From the NCBI GenBank assembly GCA_017627275.1, contig JAGAHC010000057.1, positions 1 to 41,855 on the forward strand: DNA of 41,855 bases, given 5' to 3'. Both the position numbers and the translations under genes were made by a program. The DNA is from Lachnospiraceae bacterium (GTDB lineage: Bacteria > Bacillota > Clostridia > Lachnospirales > Lachnospiraceae). Every line of letters starts with the position of its first letter. Positions within the stretch are counted from its first letter, which is position 1. Under the pieces are notes generated by a model, which did no database searches, was not told the origin of the DNA, and saw nothing but the letters and a program-made list of their open reading frames with translations. Shown here one piece after another: positions 25,336-35,047 of the stretch.

Positions 25336-25934
25336 TCCTCTGTCAGAGTCTTAAAAAGAGAAAGGCAGGTACGGACTTCCTTCGCATATAAATCGACAGA
25401 GAAGTTGTCTTTCAGAAGCATATAGTGCTGCACACAGTATTTTGTGGAATAGATCATGCGGGAAGAGTGAGAAACATCTGCCCGCATGATTTTTTGCGGG
25501 AAGTGGACCCGCTGAAAAAGCTCTGTATAAAATGTGTGGAAACTGTCCAGTTTCGTTTTATCGAGCTGCAGAATGTCGTCGCATTTATCCACCCACATGT
25601 GTTCCAGAAAGAGCATGATATAGGGATAGGTCTTTAAAAGAGAGCATTCTGCCGCCAGGATTTGTTCGTGGAATTCAAAAAAATCGGAGGAAGTGTCGCG
25701 AAGCAGACCCTTCAGTTCCATGAGCGCATAGCGCGTGCTGTATCCGTACAGGTAGTCCAACAGCCCCTTTTTGTTTTCAAAATAATGGAAGAGAAGTCCC
25801 TTGCTGATTCCTGCCTCTCTGACGATCTCATCGGTGCTGGCGTGTGAAAAACCGCGGAGCGCGATGACCTTCAGTGCGGCGTTGATGATCCGGTCCTGCT
25901 TTTCTTTTTTGATGTCAAAAAACTTTTGATTCAT
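25332..25934 (-). CDS. TetR/AcrR family transcriptional regulator
   Basis: The 200-aa protein has a clear TetR DNA-binding domain: [40 protein letters not shown] in about residues 16-55. The C-terminal ligand domain is not assignable. AAAGAGG lies upstream of the ATG. The intergenic sequence holds ATTGACCAAT (25957-25966), a short palindrome that could belong to its operator. The gene is convergent with glnS with overlapping stops, and divergent from the small membrane-anchored protein gene at 26101, which may be its target; the latter is inference. Confidence 0.88.
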   Translation of the reverse strand: MNQKFFDIKKEKQDRIINAALKVIALRGFSHASTDEIVREAGISKGLLFHYFENKKGLLDYLYGYSTRYALMELKGLLRDTSSDFFEFHEQILAAECSLLKTYPYIMLFLEHMWVDKCDDILQLDKTKLDSFHTFYTELFQRVHFPQKIMRADVSHSSRMIYSTKYCVQHYMLLKDNFSVDLYAKEVRTCLSLFKTLTED

Positions 25935-26025
25935 GAGGGCCTCTTTCTACTTATGAATTGACCAATAAGGTTTATACAAGAATACCATGAAGCGTCCTTT
26001 CGAGACAAGAGTCGTTTCCGGATGC

Positions 26026-26054
26026 TTTTCTTTCCCGGTCTTTTTTAGTAAGAT
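26026..26054 (+). promoter_or_regulatory. Possible promoter of the addBA unit
   Basis: TTTTCT (26026-26031) and TAAGAT (26049-26054) are 17 bases apart. The -35 is poor. A small stem GACGC/GCGTC lies between it and the ATG at 26101. Nothing better is visible in 25935-26100. Confidence 0.3.
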
Positions 26055-26100
26055 GGAATCAACGAAAACGACGCAAAACAGGCGTCAGAAAGGCTGAAAA

Positions 26101-26541
26101 ATGGCAAAACTAGCAAAGTTTCTCGCCGGATGCACCATTGCGGGAGCCGCGGCGGCCGGCATGTATTATTATCTTGAAAAATCAATCGCGGAAGGGAAGC
26201 TTTCAGAGGACAATCCCGCCGTACGTACCTACACGACGGTGAAGGCTTCTGCGCAGGATACGTTCGGAAAGGTCAGAGAGAAGATCGGGCCCAAAGGCGA
26301 AGGCGTGCTGAACGTGGCACAGGAGACCGCCGGCAGAATGAAGGACGTGATCACGGATTCCGCCGGCAAGATGAAGGACATCCTGGAAAGCCCGTCCGTG
26401 CAGGAAGAGGATATTCTCTTTGAAGACGACGCTCCTACGGAAGATGCTCCGACGGAAGGTGTTCCGACGGAAGAGGAGAATGTCGTGTCGGAAACCGCGG
26501 AAGCGGTCGAGTCCCTCTTTGACGATACGGGAGAAGCTTGA
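26101..26541 (+). CDS. Small membrane-anchored protein of unknown function, YtxH-like in form
   Basis: The 146-aa protein has an N-terminal hydrophobic segment (FLAGCTIAGAAAAGMYYYL, 7-25), then an amphipathic helical stretch rich in Lys, Gly and Asp (VREKIGPKGEGVLNVAQETA, then two copies of a G-K/R-MKD pattern), and an acidic tail with the triplicated unit [D/G]xPTE near residues 110-124. This resembles YtxH-like envelope stress proteins in outline only. The ribosome site is weak (AAAGG). Its TGA overlaps the TTG start of addB, so addB is translationally coupled to it. Confidence 0.72.
   Translation: MAKLAKFLAGCTIAGAAAAGMYYYLEKSIAEGKLSEDNPAVRTYTTVKASAQDTFGKVREKIGPKGEGVLNVAQETAGRMKDVITDSAGKMKDILESPSVQEEDILFEDDAPTEDAPTEGVPTEEENVVSETAEAVESLFDDTGEA
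26428..26472 (+). repeat. Three tandem 15-base coding repeats
   Basis: Three in-frame units of 15 bases encode DAPTE, DAPTE and GVPTE in the acidic tail of the small membrane protein. Units one and two differ by only two silent bases, suggesting recent slippage or duplication. Confidence 0.75.
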
Positions 26542-29500
26542 GTTTTCGTTTTGTGTTCGGCGCTTCCGGCGCCGGAAAGAGTCATTATCTGCGGGAAGAG
26601 ATCATACAAAAGTCTCTTCGTTCTAAAGAGTCTCTGAAAGAGAGATTCTATCTTGTTGTTCCCGATCAGTTCACCATGCAGACCCAGAAGGAGGTCGTTT
26701 CACAGCACCCGAACGGAGGCATCTTAAACATAGATGTCTTAAGCTTTACGCGGCTTGCGCACCGGGTCTTTGAAGAAATGGGAAGTAAAACGCGGCTTCT
26801 TCTGGACGACACCGGGAAGAACCTGATCGTGCGGAGGGTCGCGGCTTCCTGCGAAGAGGAGTTAAAGAGTTTCTCCGGCAAGATGCACCGCTTCGGCATG
26901 GTCTCGGAAGTCAAATCCGTTCTGTCGGAGTTTATGCAGTACGGGATCGGAGAGAAGGAACTGCAGAAGATGATCGCGCTTGCAAAGGAAAGAGACGACA
27001 CCTCCCTCCTGCACAGGCTCCTCGATCTGGAACTTCTGTACCGGTCGTTTCTGCAGTACGAAAAAGACCGCTTCATCACACAGGAAGAAACGCTGCAGGC
27101 TGTGGCGGAAGCCATTCCCTTTTCGGAGAAACTGAAAGGGAGCGTGATCTGCTTTGACGGGTTTACCGGATTTACGCCGGTGCAGCTCTCCGTTCTTTCT
27201 GCCATACTCGGTACCGCAGGAGAAGTGACGTTCTCCTTCCTCTACCGGGAGGACGGAGAAAAAGATCCGGAAGAAGTCCTGCGGACTTTAGATCCGGGAC
27301 GGGAGGAAGCGCTCTTTTATCTCACGAGAAAAAGCATCTGTGACATCGCCCGCATCGCAAAGGAGCAGGAAACGGAGCACGGAAAAGATGTTTTCCTGAA
27401 CGAAAAGACCCCGTTCCGTTTTGCGCAGAATCCGGTCCTTGCACACCTGGAGAGGAGCCTCTTTGTTTCTCCGGAAAGAGTCTGCCCGGAAAAGGCAAAA
27501 GACGCGCTGAAGATCACGGAGTGCGCGGACATCGAAGAAGAAGTCCGATGGGTGTTTCAGCAGATGGAGGCGCAGATCCGAAAGAAGAACGGCGCCTACA
27601 GGGATTTTGCCATTCTCTGCGGGGACGTGACTGCCTATGCGGAGACGCTGGGACGCTGCGCGGCCGATTACGGGATTCCCGTATATCTGGATGAAACCAG
27701 AAGCATTTTCCACAACGTTCTGATGCGCGGCATCCGGGCGGCGCTCGAGATCAGAAGAAGCGGATTCTCTTTGGAAAGCGTTTTTTCGTATCTGCGCAGC
27801 GGCCTCTCTGCCCTCCGGGAGGAAGACGTCGACCGGCTGGAGAATTATTGCATGAGGCACGGGATCCGTTCGAAAGCAAAGTGGTCCCTTCCTTTTGATG
27901 AAGAAACGGAAGAAGCAAGAAAGGCCTTTCTGGCGGAAGTGGAACCGCTCCTTGCAGCCGGACAGGATACGGCCGGAAAAACGAAGGCGCTGTTCTTCTT
28001 TTTACAGAACATAGGAGCAGAAGAAAGGCTCCGTCAGCTTTCGGAAAAGTTCTCTTCCGAGGGAGAACTGCTTCTTGCCAGAGAATACGAAGGCGTCTAC
28101 AAAAAGGTCATTGAACTCCTGGAACAGATCTACGACCTGATGGGAGAAGAGGCCATCTCGCAGGAAGACTACAAAGAACTGCTGGAAGCGGGATTTTCGG
28201 AACTCAGGGTAGGGGTGCTTCCGCAGAGCGTGGACTCCGTGCTGATCGGAGACATGGAGAGGACAAGGATCTCCGGGAAAAAGACCGTCTTCTTTATGGG
28301 GGTCAACGACGGCGTGGTTCCGCGGACCCTTTCCACCGGCGGCATCTTATCGGATTATGAGCGCGAACTGTTTTTGCAGGCGGGGATCGAACTTGCGCCG
28401 ACCCCCAGACAGGCGCTGTACAGACAGCGGCTTTACCTGTATATGAATATGACGCAGCCTTCGGAGAATCTCTTTCTTTCCTATGCGTTGTCCGGAGAGG
28501 ACGGAAGCGCCCTGCGGCCTTCCTCGCTGATCGGGAAACTCACGCAGATGTTCCCCGACGTTTCCGTGCAAAGGGGATCCGATGTTTCCCCGGAAGATGG
28601 TCTGTTTGTCCTTCGGGAGCGCGTCCGGTTTCTCTCCGAGAACGTCAGGGGATATGCGGAGGGAAGGCTCCGTGCGGAAGAGGAAAAACGGTTCCTTACG
28701 GTATATGCGCTGGCCGCAGGGATGAGCGACGAGGAGAGAAGGACCCTGCTTCGCATCACGGACGCTGCCTTTCAACGGTACGAGGGAAAAGAATTGCCGG
28801 CAGAGTGCGCACAGCTTCTGTACGGCGACCGGATCCTCGGCAGCATCACGCGCCTGGAGACCATGGCGCAGTGCGAATACCGGCAGTTCCTGCAATACGG
28901 GCTGCGGTTGAAAGAGCGGGAGGAATACCGGATCAGGCAGGCGGATACGGGAGAGATCCTGCACAGAAGCCTGCAGCTGTTTGATGAAAAACTGAAGAAA
29001 CAGGGGCTCAGCTGGGTCACGGTCACGGAGGAAAAAGCAGCGCCGCTCCTGTCGGAAGCGCTTGCGGAAACGGCATCGTCCTACAAGGATCTCATCCTCT
29101 ACTCGACAGCCAGGGAGACCATGCGTCTGACGCGCCTGCAGAGGATCCTTTCCAGGACGTTTTCGACGCTTCAGTACCAGCTTTTGCAGGGGAGTTTCAC
29201 ACCTGCGGGAGCAGAGGTGACATTCGGAGAAACGAGAAGTGCGGGAGACCTTACGTTTGTACTGTCAGGCGGCAGAGAATTGAAACTGATCGGCCGGATC
29301 GACCGCTATGACGTTGCGGAAGAAGCGGGAAGACGGTACCTGAAGATCCTGGACTACAAGTCCGGAAAGAAGGATCTGGATCCCGCCAAGATGCGGGAAG
29401 GCCTGCAGCTGCAGCTGATCCTCTATATGGAAGCGCTGCGCCGGATGGAGGAGGTGCGGTATAAGGACAGAGAGATCCTGCCTGCCGCGCTCCTGTATTA

Positions 29501-29888
29501 CCGCATGGACGATCCGGTCCTTTCCGAAGCGTCCGAAGAGGCAAGACTGAAAGAACTGCGGCCCAAAGGCCTTGTGCGGGGAGACGAGGAGGTCCTGCGT
29601 CTTCTGGATAAAGACTTTACCAGGGAGAGCCTGGTCATCCCGGTTCAGCGCAATAAGGACGGATCGCTCTCCTCGAGGAGCCATACCTTCCGGCAGGAGG
29701 AGTATGACATCCTTTTGCAGGATGTGCAGAGCACGACGAAAAAACTCGCGGAGAACATTCTGGACGGCAGGATGGCGCACAATCCGAGAAAGCTGAATGC
29801 GCAGACCGATTCCTGCACGTACTGTGCCTATCGTAATGTATGCGGGTTCGATCTTCGGATCCCCGGATTCCGGAAAAGAGAAGGATAA
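26538..29888 (+). CDS. addB: ATP-dependent helicase/nuclease subunit B (AddB)
   Basis: The 1116-aa protein is one half of the AddAB complex, which resects double-strand breaks for RecA. The N-terminus has a Walker A site GASGAGKS (8-15). The C-terminal nuclease domain shows LKILDYKSGKKDLD and QLQLILYMEAL. The four iron-sulphur cysteines typical of AddB are present: one in AQCEYRQFL near 779 and three in CTYCAYRNVC near 1093-1102. The start is TTG at 26538, overlapping the previous TGA, with GGGAG seven bases upstream. Length is near the Bacillus protein. addA begins two bases after its stop. Confidence 0.95.
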   Translation: MSFRFVFGASGAGKSHYLREEIIQKSLRSKESLKERFYLVVPDQFTMQTQKEVVSQHPNGGILNIDVLSFTRLAHRVFEEMGSKTRLLLDDTGKNLIVRRVAASCEEELKSFSGKMHRFGMVSEVKSVLSEFMQYGIGEKELQKMIALAKERDDTSLLHRLLDLELLYRSFLQYEKDRFITQEETLQAVAEAIPFSEKLKGSVICFDGFTGFTPVQLSVLSAILGTAGEVTFSFLYREDGEKDPEEVLRTLDPGREEALFYLTRKSICDIARIAKEQETEHGKDVFLNEKTPFRFAQNPVLAHLERSLFVSPERVCPEKAKDALKITECADIEEEVRWVFQQMEAQIRKKNGAYRDFAILCGDVTAYAETLGRCAADYGIPVYLDETRSIFHNVLMRGIRAALEIRRSGFSLESVFSYLRSGLSALREEDVDRLENYCMRHGIRSKAKWSLPFDEETEEARKAFLAEVEPLLAAGQDTAGKTKALFFFLQNIGAEERLRQLSEKFSSEGELLLAREYEGVYKKVIELLEQIYDLMGEEAISQEDYKELLEAGFSELRVGVLPQSVDSVLIGDMERTRISGKKTVFFMGVNDGVVPRTLSTGGILSDYERELFLQAGIELAPTPRQALYRQRLYLYMNMTQPSENLFLSYALSGEDGSALRPSSLIGKLTQMFPDVSVQRGSDVSPEDGLFVLRERVRFLSENVRGYAEGRLRAEEEKRFLTVYALAAGMSDEERRTLLRITDAAFQRYEGKELPAECAQLLYGDRILGSITRLETMAQCEYRQFLQYGLRLKEREEYRIRQADTGEILHRSLQLFDEKLKKQGLSWVTVTEEKAAPLLSEALAETASSYKDLILYSTARETMRLTRLQRILSRTFSTLQYQLLQGSFTPAGAEVTFGETRSAGDLTFVLSGGRELKLIGRIDRYDVAEEAGRRYLKILDYKSGKKDLDPAKMREGLQLQLILYMEALRRMEEVRYKDREILPAALLYYRMDDPVLSEASEEARLKELRPKGLVRGDEEVLRLLDKDFTRESLVIPVQRNKDGSLSSRSHTFRQEEYDILLQDVQSTTKKLAENILDGRMAHNPRKLNAQTDSCTYCAYRNVCGFDLRIPGFRKREG

Positions 29889-29890
29889 GG

Positions 29891-32800
29891 ATGGCGGCAA
29901 AGAAACAGGTCAAATTCACACCGGAGCAGCAACGGGCGCTGGAAGTACGGAACCGGGACGTCCTGGTTTCCGCTGCGGCAGGCAGCGGAAAAACAGCGGT
30001 CCTTGTCGAGAGGATCCGCAGACTGATCACGGAAGGAGAGGCACCGCTCGACATCGACAGGATCCTGGTGGTGACGTTTACGCGGGCGGCCGCGGCCGAG
30101 ATGCGGGAACGCATCGGCACGGCGATTGCAGGAGCGCTTGCGGATGATCCGGGCAACCGCCATCTTCTGAAACAGGAAGCGATGCTTCCTTCCGCCAAGA
30201 TCATGACGATCGACGGCTTTTGTTCCTACCTTCTTCACAACCACTTCAGCGAGATCGACCTGGATCCCGCCTTCAGGCAGCTGGAGCAGAGCGAAGCGCA
30301 GGTCCTGGAGCAGGAGGTCTTAAGCGCCTTTATGGAAGACGCCTGCGCGGAAAAAAACGAAGCGTTCTTAAAGACTTCCGAATACTTCAGTCCGGGAGCG
30401 GATGACACAGCGCTCGCAGACCTGATCCTCAAGGTTTACGGCGCGGCGCAGACCAGACCCTTCCCGGTCCGCTTCTTACAGGACCGTAAGCAGGACTATC
30501 GTGTGGCGAAAGGAGAAGACCTTTCGAACCTTCCCTTCCTGCGGGAGGTGACAGACAGGTTGAAAGGGAAACTCTCCGGCCTGAAAGACCTGTACGAAGA
30601 GATGATCGCGCTCTGCGAAGCGCCGGACGGTCCCTCGCAGTATCTGGAATTTCTTATGCAGGAAAAGGAGTCCCGTTTCCCTGCAGGAGAACCGGAGACC
30701 TGGGAGGAGGTCCGCGCGCTGTTTCAGATGCCGTTTGATGCCCTTCCCAGAAAGAAGGCGCCCGAGGGAGTTTCCGAAGAGAAAAAGGAGATCGTAAAGG
30801 GCCTGCGGGACGAAGTAAAGAAAACGACGGCGGATGTGAATGCAAGATTCTTCCTCCGCGATCTCGAAACGGAACAGGAACACATGGAGGTCCTTGCAGA
30901 GCGGATCGCCGATCTGATGGATGTCACCATCTCCTACATGGAGAGACTTTCGGAAGAAAAAAGAAGACAGAAAGTCATCGACTTTCAGGATCTGGAGCAC
31001 CTGGCTCTTTCCATCCTCCTGAAGGAAGAGGATGGGAGAATGGTCGCCACGGACGTCGCCAGAAGCTACCGGAAGCATTTCCGGGAGATCCTGATCGACG
31101 AATACCAGGACAGCAATGACGTGCAGGAACTCCTGTTAAGCATCATCTCGGGGGAAGATGAGGGGCGGTTTGACCGCTTCATGGTCGGCGACGTCAAACA
31201 GAGCATTTACAAATTCCGTCTGGCAAGACCCGAGATCTTCATGGAAAAATACGACGGCTTTTCCGTGCTGCACGAAGACAGGGAAAAGATCGAACTGGAT
31301 AAAAACTTCCGAAGCAGAAAGGAAGTCCTTGATGCCGTCAATGCCCTCTTTTACAGAATCATGCGCAAGGAGATCGGAGGCGTTTCCTATGACGATGCGG
31401 TGGCGTTAAAGCCGGGCGCATCGTATCCGGTGGCAGAAGAAGAGGATCAGTATCAGACAGAGCTCCTTCTTGTCTCCGAGGAAGACGAAGAGACGGATGC
31501 TTCGCTAGAAAGCGCGGAGGAAGGGTCGGAAGAAAACGACCTGTCACTTGCTGTCATGACCGCGCGGCAAAAAGAAGCGCTCCTCATCGCGCAGAAGATC
31601 AAAAGCATCGTGGGGAAACTCCCCGTGACGGACAAGGGCTCCGGGGAGATGCGTCCTGCGGCCTTTAAGGACATCGTGGTCCTGCTTCGCTCGGGCGCGG
31701 GTTTTTCGGAGGAGTTTCGAAGCGTCTTTGAAAAGGAAGGGATCCCCGTTCATGTCGAAAGCAGGACGGGATACTTTGCGGCGGAAGAGGTCAGAGAAGT
31801 GGTCTCGCTTCTGCGCGTGATCATCAATCCGCTGCAGGATATTCCCCTGTACGGTGTTTTACGGTCCGTGTTCTCCGATCTGACGGAAGAGGAGATCGCC
31901 ATGGTGCATGTGGCGTTTCCGGAGGAGAGTCTCTACGGGGCGCTGAAGAAGACGGTACAGGGCGAAGAGACCAAACACGCCCCGCAAGAAGAGATCAGAG
32001 AAAAGGCCGGGACATTCCTGCTGTTTCTGGAGGAGATGCGCACGTATGCGCTGACACACTCGGTACCGGAACTTCTCCGGAAGATCTACGGGACGGCGGA
32101 TTTTGAAATGCGGATGACGGCCTTGCCTGCGGGCGAACAGCGCAGCGCCAACCTGCGGAAGCTTGCGGAGATCGCTGGGACAGCCGAAGGCGGGATGAAC
32201 ACGGGACTCTACTTCTTCCTGAAGCTGCTCGACGAATACGAGACCTACGAAATGGATTTCGGAGAACCCAATACCCTTTCGGAGGAAGCGGACGTTGTGC
32301 GGCTGATGACCATTCACAAGAGCAAGGGCCTGGAATTCCCGATCTGCTTTGTGGCGGGGCTTGCGAAGCGCTTTAACCGGCGCGACTTAAGCGGCACGGT
32401 CCTGATCGATCCCGATCTGGGGATCGGATGCAGTTATTATGAGGAAGAAGCAAGGGTCAGGGAGTCGACCTTCCGGCGGGAGGCCGTCGCGGAAAAGCTG
32501 AAGATCGACCAGTTGGGCGAGGAACTGCGCATCCTGTATGTCGCGATGACGAGAGCCAAGGAGAAGCTGTACCTGACGGGCTATGTGAAAAACTATGAGG
32601 CGCTCAGAGGAAGGCTCCGGCTGCAAAAGAAGGCCGGAGAAAAGGAGCCGCTTTCCACCTACCGACTCGAGAAGGCAAGGTCCTATCTGGATCTTGTCCT
32701 GTCCGGGTATCTTACGAATGAGAAGGCGCCTGTCCGGATCGAAGTGACGCTGGAAAAAGACCTGGTGCTGGTGCGGGAGAAGGAACAGGATTCCCTGCGT

Positions 32801-33607
32801 CAAAGGAAGGATACGCTTGCGTCGTACCGGAGATCCACGGCGCAGTACCCCGACCGGGAGTTGGCGGACAGGCTCCTTGAACAGGCGGACTTTGTCTATC
32901 CGCACCGCGATCTTTCAGGGCTTTACACCAAAACAACGGTCACGGAACTGAAGGAGGCGTATCTTGCGGGGCAGGCAGCGGAGCTCGAAGAGGGGAGTGC
33001 CGTGTGGGAGCCTCTTCCGAAAGAGACGGTCGAAGAAACGATCCCCCGCTTTCTGCAGGAAGATACAAAGGAAGAACTGACCGGCGCAAAACGGGGCAGC
33101 GTCATCCACAGACTCCTGGAACTTCTGCCCTATGAACGGTTCCGGGACGGGGAGAAGGATGCTGCGGAGGAGGTAAGATTGTGGCTAAAGGAACTCCTGG
33201 GCAACGGCCTCTTACAGGAAAACGAGGTTGATGAGAAGACGGCAGGAGACGTTCTTACCTTTTTAAAGAGTGACCTCGGACAGAGAATGGCACGGGCACA
33301 CGAAAGAGGCGAGCTCTTCAGGGAGCAGCCGTTTGTCCTGCGCGTTCCCGCAAAGGAACTGAACCCCGCGTTCCCGGAGACGGAGACCATCCTCGTGCAG
33401 GGGATCATCGACGCCTTTTTTGAAGAAGACGGGAAGCTGATCCTTTTGGATTACAAGACCGATCAGGTACGGCGCCCCTCGGATCTGAAGGACAGATATG
33501 AAGTCCAGATCCGCCTCTATGAACGCGCGCTTTCGCAGATCCTGCAGAAGGAAGTGGGCGAAAAATACCTGTATTCCGTGAAATTCGGAGAGGCAGTCGC
33601 TCTGTAA
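29891..33607 (+). CDS. addA: ATP-dependent helicase/nuclease subunit A (AddA)
   Basis: The 1238-aa UvrD-type helicase with a C-terminal nuclease partners AddB in break repair. Helicase motifs in order are VSAAAGSGKTAVLVERI (Walker A, 26-42), TFTRAAAAEMRERI, LIDEYQDSNDVQ (Walker B), VGDVKQSIYKFRLARPEIF, LMTIHKSKGLEFPI and ILYVAMTRAKEKLYLTG. The RecB-type nuclease shows RGSVIHRLLELL and LILLDYKTDQV near the end. ATG 29891 is chosen over an in-frame upstream start (29840, inside addB) because of GAGAAGG just before it and the family N-terminus. No terminator hairpin is seen after it. Confidence 0.96.
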   Translation: MAAKKQVKFTPEQQRALEVRNRDVLVSAAAGSGKTAVLVERIRRLITEGEAPLDIDRILVVTFTRAAAAEMRERIGTAIAGALADDPGNRHLLKQEAMLPSAKIMTIDGFCSYLLHNHFSEIDLDPAFRQLEQSEAQVLEQEVLSAFMEDACAEKNEAFLKTSEYFSPGADDTALADLILKVYGAAQTRPFPVRFLQDRKQDYRVAKGEDLSNLPFLREVTDRLKGKLSGLKDLYEEMIALCEAPDGPSQYLEFLMQEKESRFPAGEPETWEEVRALFQMPFDALPRKKAPEGVSEEKKEIVKGLRDEVKKTTADVNARFFLRDLETEQEHMEVLAERIADLMDVTISYMERLSEEKRRQKVIDFQDLEHLALSILLKEEDGRMVATDVARSYRKHFREILIDEYQDSNDVQELLLSIISGEDEGRFDRFMVGDVKQSIYKFRLARPEIFMEKYDGFSVLHEDREKIELDKNFRSRKEVLDAVNALFYRIMRKEIGGVSYDDAVALKPGASYPVAEEEDQYQTELLLVSEEDEETDASLESAEEGSEENDLSLAVMTARQKEALLIAQKIKSIVGKLPVTDKGSGEMRPAAFKDIVVLLRSGAGFSEEFRSVFEKEGIPVHVESRTGYFAAEEVREVVSLLRVIINPLQDIPLYGVLRSVFSDLTEEEIAMVHVAFPEESLYGALKKTVQGEETKHAPQEEIREKAGTFLLFLEEMRTYALTHSVPELLRKIYGTADFEMRMTALPAGEQRSANLRKLAEIAGTAEGGMNTGLYFFLKLLDEYETYEMDFGEPNTLSEEADVVRLMTIHKSKGLEFPICFVAGLAKRFNRRDLSGTVLIDPDLGIGCSYYEEEARVRESTFRREAVAEKLKIDQLGEELRILYVAMTRAKEKLYLTGYVKNYEALRGRLRLQKKAGEKEPLSTYRLEKARSYLDLVLSGYLTNEKAPVRIEVTLEKDLVLVREKEQDSLRQRKDTLASYRRSTAQYPDRELADRLLEQADFVYPHRDLSGLYTKTTVTELKEAYLAGQAAELEEGSAVWEPLPKETVEETIPRFLQEDTKEELTGAKRGSVIHRLLELLPYERFRDGEKDAAEEVRLWLKELLGNGLLQENEVDEKTAGDVLTFLKSDLGQRMARAHERGELFREQPFVLRVPAKELNPAFPETETILVQGIIDAFFEEDGKLILLDYKTDQVRRPSDLKDRYEVQIRLYERALSQILQKEVGEKYLYSVKFGEAVAL

Positions 33608-33645
33608 GTTCACAGATTCCTCACTTTTTATCCGGTTTTTTCATA

Positions 33646-33673
33646 TTGAAATTATTGGCGAAATTGATACAAT
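33646..33673 (+). promoter_or_regulatory. Promoter of the mgl-galK operon
   Basis: TTGAAA (33646-33651) and TACAAT (33668-33673) are 16 bases apart with a TGA extension. The leader to the mglB ATG is about 50 bases. Confidence 0.68.
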
Positions 33674-33694
33674 AAAAAGGCAGGGGCAATGGTG

Positions 33695-33718
33695 CCCTTG
33701 TAAATTTTTTACAAAGGG
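33695..33718 (+). promoter_or_regulatory. Inverted repeat over the mglB ribosome-binding site
   Basis: CCC-TTGTAAA pairs with TTTACAA-(A)-GGG across three bases, and its last bases are part of the AAGGGAGG ribosome site (33714-33721). A second small stem GGGCA/TGCCC precedes it (33684-33697). It may be an operator (TTGTAAA-TTT-TTTACAA) or an RNA hairpin that hides the ribosome site. Confidence 0.45.
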
Positions 33719-33731
33719 AGGATATGAAAAC

Positions 33732-34946
33732 ATGAAAAAGAGTCTTTCTATGATTCTGGCACTGCTGATGGCAATGTCGTTAGTCGCCTGCGGTTCTACG
33801 GCAGCACCGGCAGCCAGCTCCGAAGAGGCGGCAGTGGAAGAATCAGCAGAAGCAGCGGCGGAAGAAACTGCGGAAGCAGCTGCTGAAGAGGTTGCGGAAG
33901 AAGCAGCGGAAGCAACAGAAGGCGGCGACGCAAAGGTCGCAGTTCTGTGGTATGCGTTCAGCGATGCTTACCTTTCCACCGTTCGTGCCGCACTGGATGC
34001 CGATTTTGAAGAAGCCGGCATCGAGTATCAGGACTTCGACGGCAACAACAACCAGGGCACACAGTTAGAGCAGGTGCAGACTGCTGTCACCAACGGCTTT
34101 AACCTTCTGGTCGTGAACCTTGTCACCTCCGGTTCCGCGGATGCTGCACAGCAGATCCTGGAAGCGGCCGGCGATGTTCCGGTCCTGTTCTTCAACCGCG
34201 CAGTCGAAGGCGACGGTGAAGAAGGCACCTTCCTCGGTGCACACGACAATGTGGCGTTCATCGGTACCGATGCTCCGGAAGCAGGACACCTGCAGGGCAA
34301 GATGATCGGTGAATTCCTGGTCGAGAACTATGACGATGTTGACTTAAACGGCGACGGCGAGATCTCCTATGCGATGTTCATGGGCGATGCCGCGAACGTA
34401 GAAGCGATCTATCGTACACAGTACGGCGTAGAAGACGCCAACGCAGTTCTGAAGGAAGCCGGCAAGCCGGAACTCGTTTACTTCAACGAGAGCAACACCG
34501 ACAAGTATCAGCTGGATCCGAACGGCGCATGGTCTTCGGGCGCTGCATTCGACTTCATGAGCACGAACCTGGCTGAGTACAGCGAGGCAAACGGCAACAT
34601 GATCGAGCTCATCATCTGCAACAACGACGATATGGCAGCAGGCTCCGTCTCCGCTCTGGAGAACGCTGGCTACAACCTGGGCGACGGCAAATCCACCAAG
34701 ATCCCGGTCTTCGGTGTTGACGCAACCCAGACGGCACAGGATCTGATCAATGCCGACAAGATGACCGGCACTGTCAAGCAGGATGCGGAAGGTATGGCAG
34801 ACGCGATCTGCGGCACCGTTGCGGCGGTTTCTTCCGGCACGGCTATGGCGGATGCGGTTGCTGAAGTGGCGGATTCCAATGACATCTTCTCGATGGCAGA
34901 CGGATTCACCAACAAGCTTTTCGTCGCATACGCTCCTTTCCAGTAA
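33732..34946 (+). CDS. mglB: Galactose/glucose ABC transporter substrate-binding lipoprotein
   Basis: The 404-aa protein is a periplasmic-binding-protein-fold lipoprotein outside the membrane that captures galactose or glucose. The signal peptide ends in a lipobox LVAC with Cys 20. A long Ala/Glu linker (about residues 28-70) tethers the two-lobed domain. The acidic loop DLNGDGEIS near 200 matches the calcium-binding loop of MglB, which supports this subfamily over ribose binders. ATG 33732 overlaps a three-codon frame (ATG AAA ACA TGA, 33724-33735). A hairpin terminator separates it from mglA. A fermenting gut-type organism would use this with GalK. Confidence 0.92.
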   Translation: MKKSLSMILALLMAMSLVACGSTAAPAASSEEAAVEESAEAAAEETAEAAAEEVAEEAAEATEGGDAKVAVLWYAFSDAYLSTVRAALDADFEEAGIEYQDFDGNNNQGTQLEQVQTAVTNGFNLLVVNLVTSGSADAAQQILEAAGDVPVLFFNRAVEGDGEEGTFLGAHDNVAFIGTDAPEAGHLQGKMIGEFLVENYDDVDLNGDGEISYAMFMGDAANVEAIYRTQYGVEDANAVLKEAGKPELVYFNESNTDKYQLDPNGAWSSGAAFDFMSTNLAEYSEANGNMIELIICNNDDMAAGSVSALENAGYNLGDGKSTKIPVFGVDATQTAQDLINADKMTGTVKQDAEGMADAICGTVAAVSSGTAMADAVAEVADSNDIFSMADGFTNKLFVAYAPFQ

Positions 34947-34964
34947 TACGGTTTAAAGGAAACG

Positions 34965-34997
34965 ATAAGGGCAGCCGTTTTGCGGCTGCCCTTATTT
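34965..34997 (+). terminator. Intercistronic terminator/attenuator after mglB
   Basis: ATAAGGGCAGCCG pairs perfectly over 13 bases with CGGCTGCCCTTAT around TTTTG and is followed by TT. Since mglA follows 50 bases later with no new clear promoter, it probably gives partial termination and higher MglB than MglA/C. Confidence 0.82.
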
Positions 34998-35047
34998 ACA
35001 TCATGCCTTATGAGCGGAGATTTTAAAGAGGTGAGGGGAATACAATT

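Noticed and set aside
33724..33735. ATG at 33724 as the true mglB start
   Set aside because: It is out of frame, stops after three codons, and lies only two or three bases from the ribosome site; ATG 33732 gives a proper lipoprotein signal.
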